Assembly: GCA_947579665.1 (NCBI GenBank)
Contig: OX388352.1
Coordinates: 72,268,113-72,332,112, forward strand
DNA: 64,000 nucleotides
From: Sympetrum striolatum
Lineage: Eukaryota; Arthropoda; Insecta; Odonata; Libellulidae
Direction: 5' to 3'
The translations under genes were made by a program, and so were the position numbers. This document shows positions 38,801 through 47,430 of the stretch, in pieces. The first letter of the stretch is position 1. The number at the start of each line of letters is the position of its first letter. The notes beneath the pieces were generated by a model. That model was given only the letters and a program-made list of their open reading frames with translations. It did not search any database and was not told the DNA's origin.

Positions 38801-41800
38801 CAAGCCTGAGGATTCTTTCAAAATTGAATAGCAAATTATAGCTGTTGATGAAAATAGTGATTTAAAGGAAGATAAGAGGGGTTAATTTTAATATACTATT
38901 TCAATCTCTAGCATAATAAATAAATTGCAATGTATAGCAGTCACAAAAATTCAAAATTTAAAGATTAAGTTACAATTTTCATGATAGAACACAATATTCT
39001 AAAAATTGTAGAAGGTTACTTACACCTAAATGAAATTAATTTAAATAGAGGTTAAGCATAATTTCACCTAAAAAAATCACAAAAATAACAATATAATTTG
39101 TACTAGATTATGCTTTCCTCTCATTCAAAACAGTCTTTCACATGACACCAGCAGTAAATACCTTTTCTTGATTTGGCACCCATTTTAAGACGGGAAGGCC
39201 ATGTAATCCCTGTATTAGTCTCATTCATTACCTGAAATTTCAAGTAAACACATTAATCTCAATATTTCATTGACTGTTGAAAGATAAAGACTATGACTGT
39301 TGGTTGTTTGCTATTTATCTTTAAAATTTACTTTCAAATATTTCTATAATAACTTATTTCAATTGGACTGTCTACTTTATAAAAAAAGCTTCCTAAGTAT
39401 TTTAAGAACATACCGAATTGAAGAAAGTCTCAGCAGAATCAGCACATTCATGAGCACCTGCAATAAAGTTTGAGATAGTGTTTTACACATTTTCTCTTGT
39501 TTGATTCTTTGGGCAGTTAAATTAAAAAATCGATTATGTATGTTTAGCATTAAAGAATCTGAATTCAGCTTATTAGCATGGATATCCAGTACTATCCTTA
39601 AGTTAACCCTTAATAGGACAGAAAACTTCTACTAATATTATGTTTAATGTTATTCTTATTATGTTTGCTTTTATCAATATACATGATTTTTTCAGTCCTC
39701 TGACAGGTTTTCACCAAGTCTCACCCATTTCTATTTTAATTCGAGGAATTTCCTTACTATATGGATGCTGTTTTCAGAATGATTGCCTTTTGAATAAGTA
39801 TGTGAATCTTTCTGTTGAGATTTAATTCTTCGAGATGTGTAGTAGTATTGTTAAAAGTGCTTCGACAGCTTAAGTCATTTCGCACATTGGCTCCCACCGG
39901 GAATCGAACCCGGGACCGCTTTCACCAAAGGCAAACGCACTGTCCACATGACTATCCGGGAGCCTATTCGAGATGTGTATAGAAGTCCTTAGTTGTAAGT
40001 CCTGTAACAGAAATGACAATTGGTACTTTTTTAAACTATTTCTTTTTTCCAAAACTCTTTTATTTCCCGTGCTGATTGGGTGTATTTTGTAAATAAAGGT
40101 TCCATTTCCAGTTCCAATAAAGCTTGTAATCTTTGTTTTCAAGTACGATTTCTGTAGCATATTTATAGTAGGGTTTACATATTTCTAATTGTTATCTTTA
40201 AGTAGATCCTAAGCAATCGAGCCACCTTAGTACAGCAATGCTTATCTCATGAACATACAGACAATAATGATATTCATCCTTGATAAGGCAGATTTTCAAG
40301 AATCAGCAATAGAAGTCCATCCTATTGAAAACCTTTTTTCAACATAATTAATATTGTATTATTAATACCATTTATGGAATTATTTGGAAATGTCTTGTCC
40401 CCTGTAAAGAACTCTTTGCTATACACATAGATTCAGTAAGTACTTATTGAATCAGCTGATCAACACTCAAATGTGTGCTAATCTTCACATGCGAAACATT
40501 GGATTTTCCTTATAAGGCACTTTAAATAATTTTAATGATTAATTAATGAATAATTATTGTCAGTTTTGGAAACAAGAGTATATAGAAGCAAACATCTGAA
40601 TACCTACTAATTGTGAAGGATATGTGAAAGGTGTGATGATCTGAATTTTGTAAGAAGACATATTCATCACTTATTTCATCTCTAGATTAGAAAATTTGAG
40701 GAAAATTTCTAAAAGAGCAGCTTATTAAAGTTAACAAATGTGAATTGTGTAAGATCCTTGCACAATATTATTCTGAAGAATGATTGATCAGTGCATTGAG
40801 TCCACTGCGTGATGAATGTACAATTTATATGAAAGTAAATGATGAGGTGAGCTAATGTTTTAAGATTAAAAGAGAGGTAAGACTGATATATGATGTTTCA
40901 CTTGTTCAATATGCATGTACATTGATGTGTGTGAAAGGAACCAACTGCTTGGAAAGTGGGAGACCTGGGTTCGAGTCCCAGTCATGTCACTGTTTTTCAG
41001 TCCTTGTTTAACTATGGAAAGATATTTGAAGGAGTCTAAGGTAAAACATGAGTGCAAGGATGAAGAAGTAAGGAGTGTTGCATATAAACAAGGCAGTCAA
41101 CTTGCTTACCCCTAACAAGAGTCCATAGCATTTTTTTAATTGTGACCTATCCAATGAATGATATAATAGTACAACTAAATAGGTAACATTTTGTGGTTTA
41201 AATATTTTTATGTAGTGTTTATTATATTTACGAAGCCGAAAAATGGGAAAATCATAATTCAATAGCAATACTTTAAATTTTTTTCAATTCAACAGTGATA
41301 GGATGTTGTCTTACAAATAAGTTTTTTTTTATAAAATAATAATTTTTACTGTGCCTATTAGAATATAGGTAGAGAAGGATTATTAGAGTAGAGGTGTAGT
41401 CGTAAACCATTCATTCACCATTTTAAGCTGCATAATTACACAGAATTTTGAAAATTGGTTCGGTAAACTCAATACTCCTCATAGCGCGCTTATCAACGCA
41501 TATATGTCTTAAACGCATAATGTCCTAGCTTAAATGAAACGAAAAATAGAATGCTTAAATATTTGTAAATTACATTAATTCAACCTGTCGTCCAAAATCA
41601 AAACGAAATTTAGAGAATTAACGAAAATTTGATACTCCTAAATTCTTAAACCAAGTTAAAACTAGTCCATAAATGTACTTTTCGATCCCAAGGGTAATCT
41701 TGCTAATGGAGATCTAGTAAGTGCGTATTCTGCTCGCAAAATAGGATTTCCTCCTTATTTTGAAGAGGGAAGGATATGACTGGACTTGTAAAGGATTTAA

Positions 41801-42339
41801 CGGGGAGCTCAAACAAAAAACTTAAACGTATTTCTACGATTCCCATTTATTTATTGAGTTGATCGTGAAAAAAAGAATTTTACAGGAAAAAGTATGTTCG
41901 TAATGTTCAAACAATACATACAATTCGATATGAAATTATGTGGGATCAACAAATTATCAGATGTTTCCGATTACCAACTAAAGCTGAACTGACTGAGTCC
42001 GTTTACTTTTAGTGCAAAATCAGGATTTTTAGCGCTTACGTAAAGTAAATCTTTATAGTACTGTTTAGCTCAATTTCGCAAACATTTTTTTATGTTATCG
42101 TTCCAGAAAAAGTCATCTAATTAAGAGAAGATCAAGAAAATTTAACACTTACCTATAATCAGTTGCTCCATTTTTCCTCTATCTACTCGAAATCTTTCTT
42201 CGTAAGGGGTTGGTGCCTCCAATCGGGATTGTAGTTCCGAAATTCCAGTCCGGTTACTGCGTTTCATAAAGCTTGAAAGATTATTGGCAATGGAACTAAC
42301 CCAGTAATCCTCAGTCTTGTTCAAATTTTCCGACTCCAT
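20752..42339 (-). CDS. BicC: Bicaudal-C homologue (KH-SAM RNA-binding protein), complete 14-exon gene
   Basis: Exons, in transcript order: 42153-42339, 39414-39457, 39162-39231, 38440-38519, 31205-31417, 29707-29946, 29260-29478, 26153-26318, 25491-25598, 24161-24445, 21578-21709, 21249-21376, 20996-21173, 20752-20897. All junctions are GT-AG and the phases chain without a break, giving 2196 nt (731 aa). Residues about 50-127 match the BicC first KH unit (EERFRVDR, then NETNTGITWPSRLKMGAKSR). A canonical KH with GKGG lies at about 147-150, followed by a KH-like unit (199-278), a KH with a degenerate GxxG (279-351) and another KH-like unit (352-420). A Ser/Thr-rich linker follows, then a SAM domain at about 666-725 (LGLEKYA, QEIDMTTFITL, LGISTFGARRK). 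By family knowledge, BicC binds mRNAs, represses translation and recruits CCR4-NOT, and its SAM domain polymerises. Divergence from canonical BicC leaves a paralogue possible. Exact start and terminal codons need transcript support. Confidence 0.93.
20996..21173 (-). CDS. BicC: BicC exon 13 (start of SAM domain)
   Basis: Fifty-nine codons ending NVTTLLDILGLEKYA, the first helix of the SAM domain. Donor gtaagt leaves phase 1. The exon junction falls inside SAM and rejoins exactly at YLFTSQEID. Confidence 0.92.
21249..21376 (-). CDS. BicC: BicC exon 12 (linker, conserved hydrophobic patch)
   Basis: It encodes ARQTQPDASKFRVPNLQWSG and then YGFSYSMPESALKINLPL. Acceptor is atatcag and the donor gtatta is weak but keeps phase 0. 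The aromatic patch (LQWSGYGFSYSMP) is a plausible family motif upstream of SAM, by inference. Confidence 0.8.
21578..21709 (-). CDS. BicC: BicC exon 11 (linker)
   Basis: It encodes IDSVRPSSTCPLADADQEMS and then HDSIKHLAMK. Acceptor is ttcctag, donor gtaaag, phase 1 to phase 1. No homology beyond the gene context is claimed; it is supported by open frame, splice sites and phase. Confidence 0.8.
21890..22094 (+). pseudogene. R2-like LINE remnant, 5' part
   Basis: The plus strand, with frame changes, gives EEITEMIK and RIDRMYNYWFKQFTSTCRRY followed by a region ending at the TA where a MITE has inserted. This resembles the start of reverse transcriptase in R2-like elements (KAPGxDKIHNYWxKxFTS). 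Continues at 23027. Confidence 0.6.
22097..23024. mobile_element. MITE family D, copy 1 (928 bp), TA-flanked
   Basis: Starts ccgtatatgccagcgtataa and ends with the inverted gccggcatatacgg, with TA on both sides. The termini match elements at 55851-56189 and, at one end, 59349. No transposase ORF inside. A three-fold tandem repeat of about 21 bp (ttattcttcacaaattatat) lies at 22447-22500. Confidence 0.85.
23027..23460 (+). pseudogene. R2-like LINE remnant, 3' part
   Basis: Directly after the MITE the frame resumes as FIDTNNPADDCPITYLTTLY and KILTSII, the reverse transcriptase motif of R2-like elements (NPxxYRPITCLPTLYKxLTSI). Further on, ESLDHIIGGCLVLANHIYTT and RH match the Cys/His-region downstream of that domain. 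Stops and deletions make it inactive. Confidence 0.7.
23520..23845 (+). pseudogene. LINE ORF2 C-terminal fragment
   Basis: MEHCIL, GRDR and RTGVIDII-like pieces lead to KWRWAGHVARRNNNRLTSAV, INWTPRDVERPIRRPGDRWN and WKREVQDKENWKLLVEAYY. This is the conserved C-terminal tail of an insect LINE ORF2 (WxWAGHVARMxDNRW...WTPRDGKRxxGRPxxRW). Truncated at the 5' end; it lies in BicC intron 10. Confidence 0.85.
24161..24445 (-). CDS. BicC: BicC exon 10 (Ser/Thr-rich linker)
   Basis: It encodes a low-complexity Ser/Pro/Ala/Thr-rich segment (for example SPPSSSTLLPAHSPASSSS) ending SGYGDTS. The phases fit exons 9 and 11. Low complexity is typical of the linker between the KH array and SAM in BicC proteins. 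Confidence 0.87.
24446..25490. other. BicC intron 9
   Basis: Intron sequence. No repeat with recognisable termini. Confidence 0.5.
25491..25598 (-). CDS. BicC: BicC exon 9 (end of KH-like unit, linker)
   Basis: It encodes NIYEARKRILNSGEPSLIPD followed by IPPSYFPLEEANQTT. The first part closes the last KH-like module. The proline-containing remainder starts the linker. Flanks are tttcag and gtgagt. Confidence 0.92.
26153..26318 (-). CDS. BicC: BicC exon 8 (last KH-like unit)
   Basis: It encodes GSLPMMMMFDV, then a KH-like segment ending VMIKGFERNAG. The family form is GSLPxxLMFD and VIVKSVERNALN. Donor is gtaata; it leaves phase 1 and joins exon 9 as GNIYEARKRIL, matching the family's NxYEARxxLL. 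Confidence 0.92.
26444..27639. mobile_element. Possible pogo/Tigger-type element, TA-flanked
   Basis: The left edge TA-cagtaaaacccatttaagg and the right edge (minus strand) TA-cagtagaagtccgttataac share the CAGT-AA--CC start typical of pogo/Tigger termini. The internal ORF at 27146-27403 does not show a recognisable transposase. Each end could belong to a different element. A hairpin gttgatt-ttaac-aatcaac sits near 27400. Confidence 0.45.
28095..28390 (+). pseudogene. LINE ORF2 C-terminal fragment (Jockey/RTE-like)
   Basis: The plus strand reads PTKMYGSECWTAKQKELKHM, ESSEMKFL, stop, AVKGCTRIDKVRSTSIREEL and GVQAISERLIEYKNRW. This matches the very common insect LINE tail YGSECWTL...EMKFLRxVxGxTxxDxIRNxxIRxEL. 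One in-frame stop. It lies in BicC intron 7. Confidence 0.85.
28445..28760 (+). repeat. Repeat E, two units
   Basis: Two B-box-like motifs, gatttgatcccaggaggccc (28531) and gttcaatgctaggtcagggc (28702), are about 175 bp apart with conserved sequence between them (ggcacttcttggaatatcaa). The same arrangement is present in the array at 43585-44470 (agttcgattccagaaggccc, ggcacttcccggcaaagtag). Confidence 0.7.
29260..29478 (-). CDS. BicC: BicC exon 7 (KH unit with altered GxxG)
   Basis: Seventy-three codons, phase 0 at both ends. The IIFPDTTDPNLAPLKKSTVT stretch and the ARQRLV ending match a BicC KH. The loop reads IRGCGNNNLK, where a GxxGxNIK pattern is usual, so RNA contact by this unit may be weakened. 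Confidence 0.93.
29707..29946 (-). CDS. BicC: BicC exon 6 (KH-like unit)
   Basis: Eighty codons, phase 0 at both ends. It begins MLTPLVFSFEL and carries a KH-like fold (IVQMVQEQYNVTVTFRKCSK) with no GxxG loop, as expected for the non-RNA-binding KH-like units of BicC. Confidence 0.93.
29947..31204. other. BicC intron 5
   Basis: Very AT-rich intron with no recognisable element. Confidence 0.5.
31205..31417 (-). CDS. BicC: BicC exon 5 (canonical KH with GKGG)
   Basis: The exon encodes DISYTDHSHIIGKGG and then CHIHFPDSNRNNPFEKSNQV, near-identical to the BicC KH signature YTDHSHxIGKGG. The intact GKGG loop is the one expected to contact RNA. It is phase 0 at both ends, so this one exon carries a whole KH domain. 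Confidence 0.96.
31740..32054 (-). other. Unassigned ORF in BicC intron 4
   Basis: A 104-codon ORF with a Lys/Arg/Glu-rich stretch (KRARHKEEDEKRAQNRESER) ends near LLELCWLHRRW. It has no family resemblance that I recognise. I tested it as an alternative first BicC exon, but its possible donor sites give phase 2 whereas BicC exon 5 needs phase 0. It may be chance, or a small nested gene. Confidence 0.2.
32055..36359. other. BicC intron 4, 5' part in plus coordinates
   Basis: About 4.3 kb of intron. No feature that I can support. Confidence 0.4.
36360..36565. repeat. Repeat E-like single unit with TA microsatellite
   Basis: Contains ttgcttcgatcccagacgag, matching the B-box-like motif of repeat E (ttgtttcgatcccagagcgc at 44335), and a (TA)n run at 36438-36452. 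Confidence 0.5.
37823..37867. repeat. Short strong hairpin in BicC intron 4
   Basis: Arms of 20 bp, agcaaaatgctaaatcatac and gtatgatttaccattttgct, pair with one mismatch around a 5-nt loop. It could be the core of a tiny MITE. Confidence 0.75.
38017..38368. mobile_element. pogo/Tigger-like MITE (352 bp), TA-flanked
   Basis: Starts TA-cagtggagcattattaatc and ends with the inverted form of cagttgagggttgcttatcc, then TA. CAGTTGAxxxTT-type ends and TA target duplication are typical of pogo/Tigger elements. No transposase. It lies in BicC intron 4, 71 bp from exon 4. Confidence 0.75.
38440..38519 (-). CDS. BicC: BicC exon 4 (end of first KH unit)
   Basis: The exon encodes DPYVRIVGHMSDVKRAKEMV followed by KSILDTR, the end of the first KH module. 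Acceptor is ttttcag. The donor is gtagcg, weaker than the others, but it is the only one that keeps the phase with exon 5. A pogo-like MITE sits 71 bp downstream in the intron. Confidence 0.9.
39162..39231 (-). CDS. BicC: BicC exon 3 (first KH unit)
   Basis: The exon encodes VMNETNTGITWPSRLKMGAK, a strongly conserved BicC signature (family form is ETNTxIxWPSKLKIGAKSKKDP). Acceptor is tttcag and donor is gtattt; it leaves phase 1, which the next exon completes as Asp. Confidence 0.92.
39414..39457 (-). CDS. BicC: BicC exon 2 (44-nt microexon)
   Basis: This 44-nt exon is flanked by ttgcag and gtatgt. It encodes the short AHECADSAETFFNS helix segment expected between the FRVDR and NETNT motifs. 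It enters in phase 1 and leaves in phase 0. It is too short to be seen as an open reading frame and was found by reading between the flanking homologous exons. Confidence 0.85.
39842..39966 (-). mobile_element. tRNA-derived SINE with 13-bp target duplication
   Basis: On the minus strand the head reads ggctcccggatagtcatgtg ... ccgggttcgattcccgg ... gggagcc: a 7-bp acceptor-like pairing and a perfect 5-bp T-arm with B-box. The same 13 bp, ttcgagatgtgta, occur at 39829-39841 and 39967-39979, so it inserted by retrotransposition. The D and anticodon arms are not convincing, so it is not called as a tRNA gene. It lies in BicC intron 1. Confidence 0.8.
40895..41010 (+). mobile_element. SINE family A copy
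   Basis: The head fragment aactgcttggaaagtgggag is followed by the B-box GGTTCGAGTCCCAGTCATGT. It is in BicC intron 1, antisense to the gene. Confidence 0.7.
41011..42152. other. Rest of BicC intron 1 near exon 1
   Basis: No element recognised. Confidence 0.4.
42153..42339 (-). CDS. BicC: BicC exon 1 (start codon, N-terminus)
   Basis: The ATG at 42339 opens MESENLNKTEDYW and runs into the family-specific EERFRVDRGKMEQLIIG. The donor is gtaagt, leaving phase 1. I chose this ATG because it is the first in the frame and the upstream sequence shows no homology. An upstream untranslated exon cannot be excluded. Confidence 0.88.
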
Positions 42340-42500
42340 GGTTTAAGCTCCCGGTTAGCCTTCACTCATGTGATGTGAAATTTGCAAGTCTGCGGGTTTG
42401 CACAAAGTTTGAAGACATATGACTGAGTTGAGGTCGTTCTTCAACCGGAAGTATCGAGACATCGAGGTATATAAAGCGAGGATAATAATGTAAATATTCT
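42340..42500 (-). promoter_or_regulatory. Presumed BicC 5' region
   Basis: Immediately upstream of the BicC ATG, the DNA is less AT-rich than its surroundings. It contains an ETS-like ACTTCCGGTT (minus strand, around 42443-42452) and a TATA-like TTTATATA around 42470-42478, about 130 bp from the ATG. The function is inferred from position and motifs only. Confidence 0.35.
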
Positions 42501-42814
42501 ACTTTAAATCAACTCTGTAAGCACAATTTGAACATTTTAAATTATTTTGACTGCAGTAAAAAAGCAAGATCTTTTGAAAATTAGGTCGAGGGAAAATACG
42601 ATATTTCAGATTCTCTAATTTCAGATTGCCTTATTTTAGAATAAATCACTCATTCGTCCATTTTGTTTTTATTCGATAATTAATTGCAAGAAATAAATAA
42701 TCATGGAATGGGAATAATCTAAAAAATTTGAAGTGTGTTAAATATGCGATTTAACACACATGCACCAGAAAACCCCCCACTATATCAGACCAAAAAAACC
42801 TATTCTTCTAAGCG

Positions 42815-43010
42815 ATTACTATTAGCGTAATGGTAAAATGTCCGCATGTAAAAATACGGAACCGAGTTCGATTCCACATGCGACCAGATTTTTCTCCCAA
42901 AACGTTTAGTAATTATTTTTTTTCACGGTATAATTTATACATATAAAATGATGGCACTGGGTTCAATTCCAGGTACGACTAGATTTTTCGTCCCAAAAAT
43001 TTCGCCATTT
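42815..43010 (+). mobile_element. tRNA-like SINE head, then a second B-box unit
   Basis: The sequence has a perfect A-box TAGCGTAATGG and B-box GAGTTCGATTCC about 31 bp apart. A second unit 105 bp on repeats gggttcaattccaggtacga and the downstream agatttttcgtcccaaaa. It may be the progenitor of repeat E. Confidence 0.6.
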
Positions 43011-43584
43011 TTTACATTCCAGCAGGGAAATAATATTTCGATTAAAATTTATGATTCTAAATCAGGGTCCGGGAGAGAGAAGCAGCTAGTTCAAATATTC
43101 GAATCCGAGCTGAATCAGCTTCTTTTATAATTTTCTTCAGCTTTGACAGTGGAATAAGGCCTCTACCGGGCCCAGCAATGTAACATTCAGCCGCTGAGGG
43201 AAGTGGTAGCGGCTTTTTCAGCGCAACATTCTTGTAATCATCCTTATTCATCTTAATGTCCGATGAAATAAAAAAATACAAAGACTTAATTTTTTTATAA
43301 AACTTTATTTTTCACGCAGCTAAATAATAAAGTTCTTATGCCTAGTTGCTTAATTACGTGTGATCGGAAACGTATTCAGAGTTCTCAATAGAATAACAAG
43401 CAAGACACATCCAAGACAAGACTCTACCCTTGACAGAAAAGAGAATTTGCAAAGAGGCTGGACGTATCTATCTATCGCAAACAATTTTTTATCGATTCAT
43501 TATCGATTATATAAAGACGTTTTTACGGATATACTTATATGTACACTCACTCACTGGGGATCAAAACTCTAACCATAATACACA
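43011..43584. other. Spacer
   Basis: An ORF at 43057-43281 on the minus strand (LKKPLPLPSAAECYIAGPGR) has no recognised family. Nothing else found. Confidence 0.3.
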
Positions 43585-44470
43585 AGTGTCACTGACTTGA
43601 AATTTTTACGACGTACTGGCCATAAAGTGTTATTTCCAGAAAAAAAGCGATTTTAAACCTCATGGTCATGAGTTCGATTCCAGAAGGCCCCAAAGTCACG
43701 ATTTTCTCCATAAAGATACATTGCGGGGATTTTCGAAAATTATTTTGAGGCACTTCCCGGCAAAGTAGAGGCTTAAAATTCAAGGGATAGCTGAAAACCG
43801 TGCATATACGACGAAAAGCATAAAGACATCTTCGAAGATTATCCTTTGTTCGACTCTAGGTCAGGGCAAATATACTCCCGTTTAAAATGCCTTGCGACGA
43901 TTTAATTTTTTTTGAACCCCTTCCCGATAAAATAGGAACATTTAACTCGGTATGTGGATAAAGAATATGAATAAATTGTATATACGCTGTTTTGCGTTTC
44001 GCGGATGGTCCTTGGCTCGATACCAGAGAGCCATTAACGTTCCTCAATGTATTTCTTATGGAGATAACGAAAGCCAATTTTAGGTACTTCCCGGAATGAT
44101 ATCGACTTCAAACTTTGCATTAAATAAGATCAAATCGTAACAAGCCATAATGTGTATTCACAGCTGCCAATAGATCCTGGGTTTGACACCAGACGTCTCT
44201 AAACTTGGTTACAGATACGATTTTTAAGATTTTTTTGAACCCCTTCCCAATAACATAGAAACTTAAAACTTAGCTTGTGAATACAGATCATAAATACATT
44301 TTATATAAGTTGTTTCGGGTTTCCATAATCGTCCTTGTTTCGATCCCAGAGCGCCGTGTACATTGCACCTTGCATTTCTGATGGGGATAACGGAGTCTTA
44401 ATTTTGGACCTTCTCGTTATGATATCAACTTAAAATTTTGAATGAAATTTTGAATTTTGAGTTACGACGA
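43585..44470 (+). repeat. Repeat E tandem array, about five units of about 165 bp
   Basis: B-box-like motifs recur at about 43670, 43848, 44014, 44178 and 44337, i.e. every 159-178 bp. Each is followed by similar text such as ttttgaaccccttcccgata and a taaaactt tail. Units are diverged. Partial copies are at 28445, 36360, 51060 and 62480. Confidence 0.75.
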
Positions 44471-44864
44471 CTCAAAACTTTTGATTTTAAATAATTATTT
44501 GTAGATCACAGCGTTCCTGCTGCTATATACTAATGAATGGAATATTTTCATTTGTCATTTGGTACAGGATAGAGAAAAATGTATCCATGTTCCATTTACA
44601 TTTGTCACAGTCTTGATCATGGCTGCGATGAAATGAAAGCTACTGAGGTATGAGTGTATAATTGCACTGATCAAGCTCTTTCCTTATGGACTGACAAGAA
44701 AAGAGTTACTGGTAGAGTCATTGCGCTTCACTTGCGTAGACAAGTGAGGAAGGCTCAGTAAGGAAAGTAATGGCAAACTAACTCATCCTGCCTAGTAAAC
44801 TTTTTCCTTTCGACAAGCTCTTGTTAGCTTATTTCAGAAGATCACTGTATCGTTCGGATATTAG
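44471..44864. other. Spacer
   Basis: No feature recognised. Confidence 0.4.
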
Positions 44865-45231
44865 GGGAGACCGGGGTAATGGCGCCACCTAAAGGGAATT
44901 GAATTTTTACGGCTTGCCAAAGACGTTTTATGACAAATGGAAACGCCGAAAAGCTAAATTCACATGTCATAACCCCGGCTACTAGAGTAATTCCGCCATT
45001 GTCTCGGGTTAACGAAACTGTCACTTTAGGTAGCAAATAACTGTGTTTTCATTATTAATTATGTATCAATTCATTAGTTTTAATTGAAAACAACAGTAAA
45101 CATGAACTGCGAGGATTTCAACGAAAAATATTGCATTGTTTACGAAAATAGCAGTAGAAAATTTGAATGGGCAATGCCGCCACCGCGGCGGAATAACCGT
45201 GAGTGCTATGGCGCCATTACCCCAGATTTAC
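44865..45231. mobile_element. Probable MITE with gggtaatggcgcc termini
   Basis: The left end gaccggggtaatggcgccac and the right end ctatggcgccattaccccag are inverted copies. The interior repeats the same theme (ataaccccggctactagagt, gcggcggaataacc). Target duplication is not certain. Confidence 0.65.
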
Positions 45232-46829
45232 AACATCGTGGATTACGCCGTCCTCAAGCAAGCGGCCATATGATACCATTTATTTTCAGGAATGAAAATG
45301 TAGCTTAAGTACTATAAATTAGGTTGAGGTGCTTTATTCGAACATTAGACATTATAAAAACGCAATTACCTCAATGGAATATGAAATCAAAAATTAGATG
45401 AAAACTATGATAAACAACAATTTTAACGACACAAGAAAATCACGTGCTCGCACAGCTTTTAGCGATTGAGAACTTAATTGGCTGTTACGTTGTAGCACTG
45501 GTCACGTGATATTTCAACCAACGATTTAAATGTCGGGTTAGGCATTCTATAGAACTGCATTAGACGAACGGATCTAGAAACTTGCCTAAGACTCAACCCA
45601 TCTTTTTTTCATATATCATATGCGATCTCGTACAATTCACCTGAAAAACCGTCCCCCTAAACTGAGAACGTTGTCCAACGAAGCGACTAAAAACCGCAGT
45701 CCAAACTGGAATTTCCGCTGCTGCACTTCCCTGAAAGGATTGAGGCGAGTGACCGAAACGGCGCCGGCGTCCCACTCAAGAACACCGATAAGTAAGGAGC
45801 ATTCAGGTGTGGACGATGATAAGTGTGAATTTCAAAAGATGTGCTTCGGCTCTGATTGAAGCACTGACAACAACAATCTTCCTCTGCAAGTAAGTGGCAG
45901 CCAACGAGTTAAATCTGCGAGTGTTTACGCGGGTCACGAATAAGTTCATATTTAGTAATATTCGAGAACATTGGTTGTACTGGAACTCTTTGTACCACCC
46001 CATATGTAAATGATTTAGCTTATTTCTTTTAAAGTATTTTATAAATAATATGTTGCCCCCGTAGCACTTCCCATGCACTTCTGCGGCCCACCAAACAGTT
46101 TGGGGACTGAAAACCATAAAAAATAATAATCAATTTATGAAGATAAATGTAGTATATAATAAGAAATCGTAAAATAAATCCGTTATAAGGTTTTAGTTTG
46201 AGCTTCTCAATATTCAAGGAAATTGCAAATAGTAATCAAGGTAAGTCGATTACCTGCACGGAAAAGACATAAGAACTGCGGGGAGGAAAACCTTCGGAAA
46301 AACTCATTACAATCGATTCGGCTTTAATCTTGCTTTAACAATGATCAGTACTGTTTCATTTAGTACGGAAGAAGGTCGGCCGCAAGATGTCCTTGGTCGT
46401 AACGGTCGTAACAGGTCGTAACGTCCTTTTTCCGCCACTAGCTTTTTCACTCATAGCAAGTAAACTTACGCATCGTCCCCAAAGGGGCCGTATCGTGCAG
46501 TTCACGAATCCCCACCCTAAGGCATCACTTTGAGCAATTATATATTCCATGGATAATTTCTCTAATGTGAAATTGGCATTGTAGAGATCGTCAATTTATC
46601 GTCAAGACAAGTTGTCAGAAGAAATTTCGAAAGTGAGTCACCTAAGGTAGAAATTCACAAGGTTAAGTAGCCGATGAATGGGTAATGAAGTAAAAGAAAA
46701 GGAAAAATAATACATGAGCCATTCTATTTTTCACTCTTCTCTTCTTGAAGAATTGTGAGGTAGTTTTAATCAAAGTGTTGCGCATTTCGTCCACAAAGCA
46801 AATCGGAAAGAGTTCATTCACAATCACCC
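45232..46829. other. Spacer between BicC and PKG
   Basis: Short ORFs at 45620-45859 and 45803-46117 and 46356-46550 do not resemble known families. A three-fold ggtcgtaac repeat lies at 46390-46420. No supported gene. Confidence 0.35.
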
Positions 46830-47430
46830 CCATTCATTAAAGTGGAAAGATTTCCGATGTTTCTAATTATAGACCCATTTCCTTGCTTCCAATATTCTCT
46901 AAGATCCTTGAAAATTATATATGGTAAACATATGGCCCGATTCAAACTCAGTTTTGCCGAGCAACAACACGGTTTTCTTCCCGGCCGATCCACTCAAACT
47001 AACTTAGTTTGCACATGTCAATAATATAGCCTCTGCCATTCATCACGGAAACAAACCGATACCATTTACTTTGACATTATTTCAGCCTTTGACTCGGTCA
47101 GCCACGAGCTCCTCCTCTTTTAGCTTTCGAATTTTGGTATGAAAGGTGATCTTCTCAAAATAATCCAAAGTTATCACTCTGTAAGATCTAAGAAGGTTGC
47201 TGTTTCAGGAGCTGTTTCTCTTCATCCTCTAATGTCACCTCTGGCGTGCCCCAAAGTTCAATATTAGGGCCTTTCCTTTTTAATATTTACACCAATGATC
47301 TTCTCTCTTCTCACAACTGTGAAGCCTCCCTTTACACTCACGATTTAAAAATTTATCATACCAAATCAAACACCAAGGACTATAATAACCTACAGAGCGA
47401 CAAAGACAACCTACTGCTACTCACTTGAAT
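46830..47430 (+). pseudogene. Jockey-clade reverse transcriptase remnant
   Basis: Across several frames the plus strand gives SDVSNYRPISLLPIFSKILE, AEQQHGFLPGRSTQTNLV, IYFDIISAFDSVSHELLL and VPQSSILGPFLFNIYTNDLL, the RT domain motifs of Jockey-type LINEs. The catalytic YADD box appears as YTHD, and frameshifts and stops are frequent. No endonuclease or 3' part was found. Confidence 0.85.

Noticed and set aside
39891..39966. Possible functional tRNA gene (76 nt, good acceptor and T arms)
   Set aside because: D arm and anticodon arm do not fold convincingly and the unit sits inside a 13-bp target duplication with a SINE tail.
45593..46117. Three overlapping ORFs of 60-104 codons
   Set aside because: No family resemblance and mutually conflicting frames and strands.
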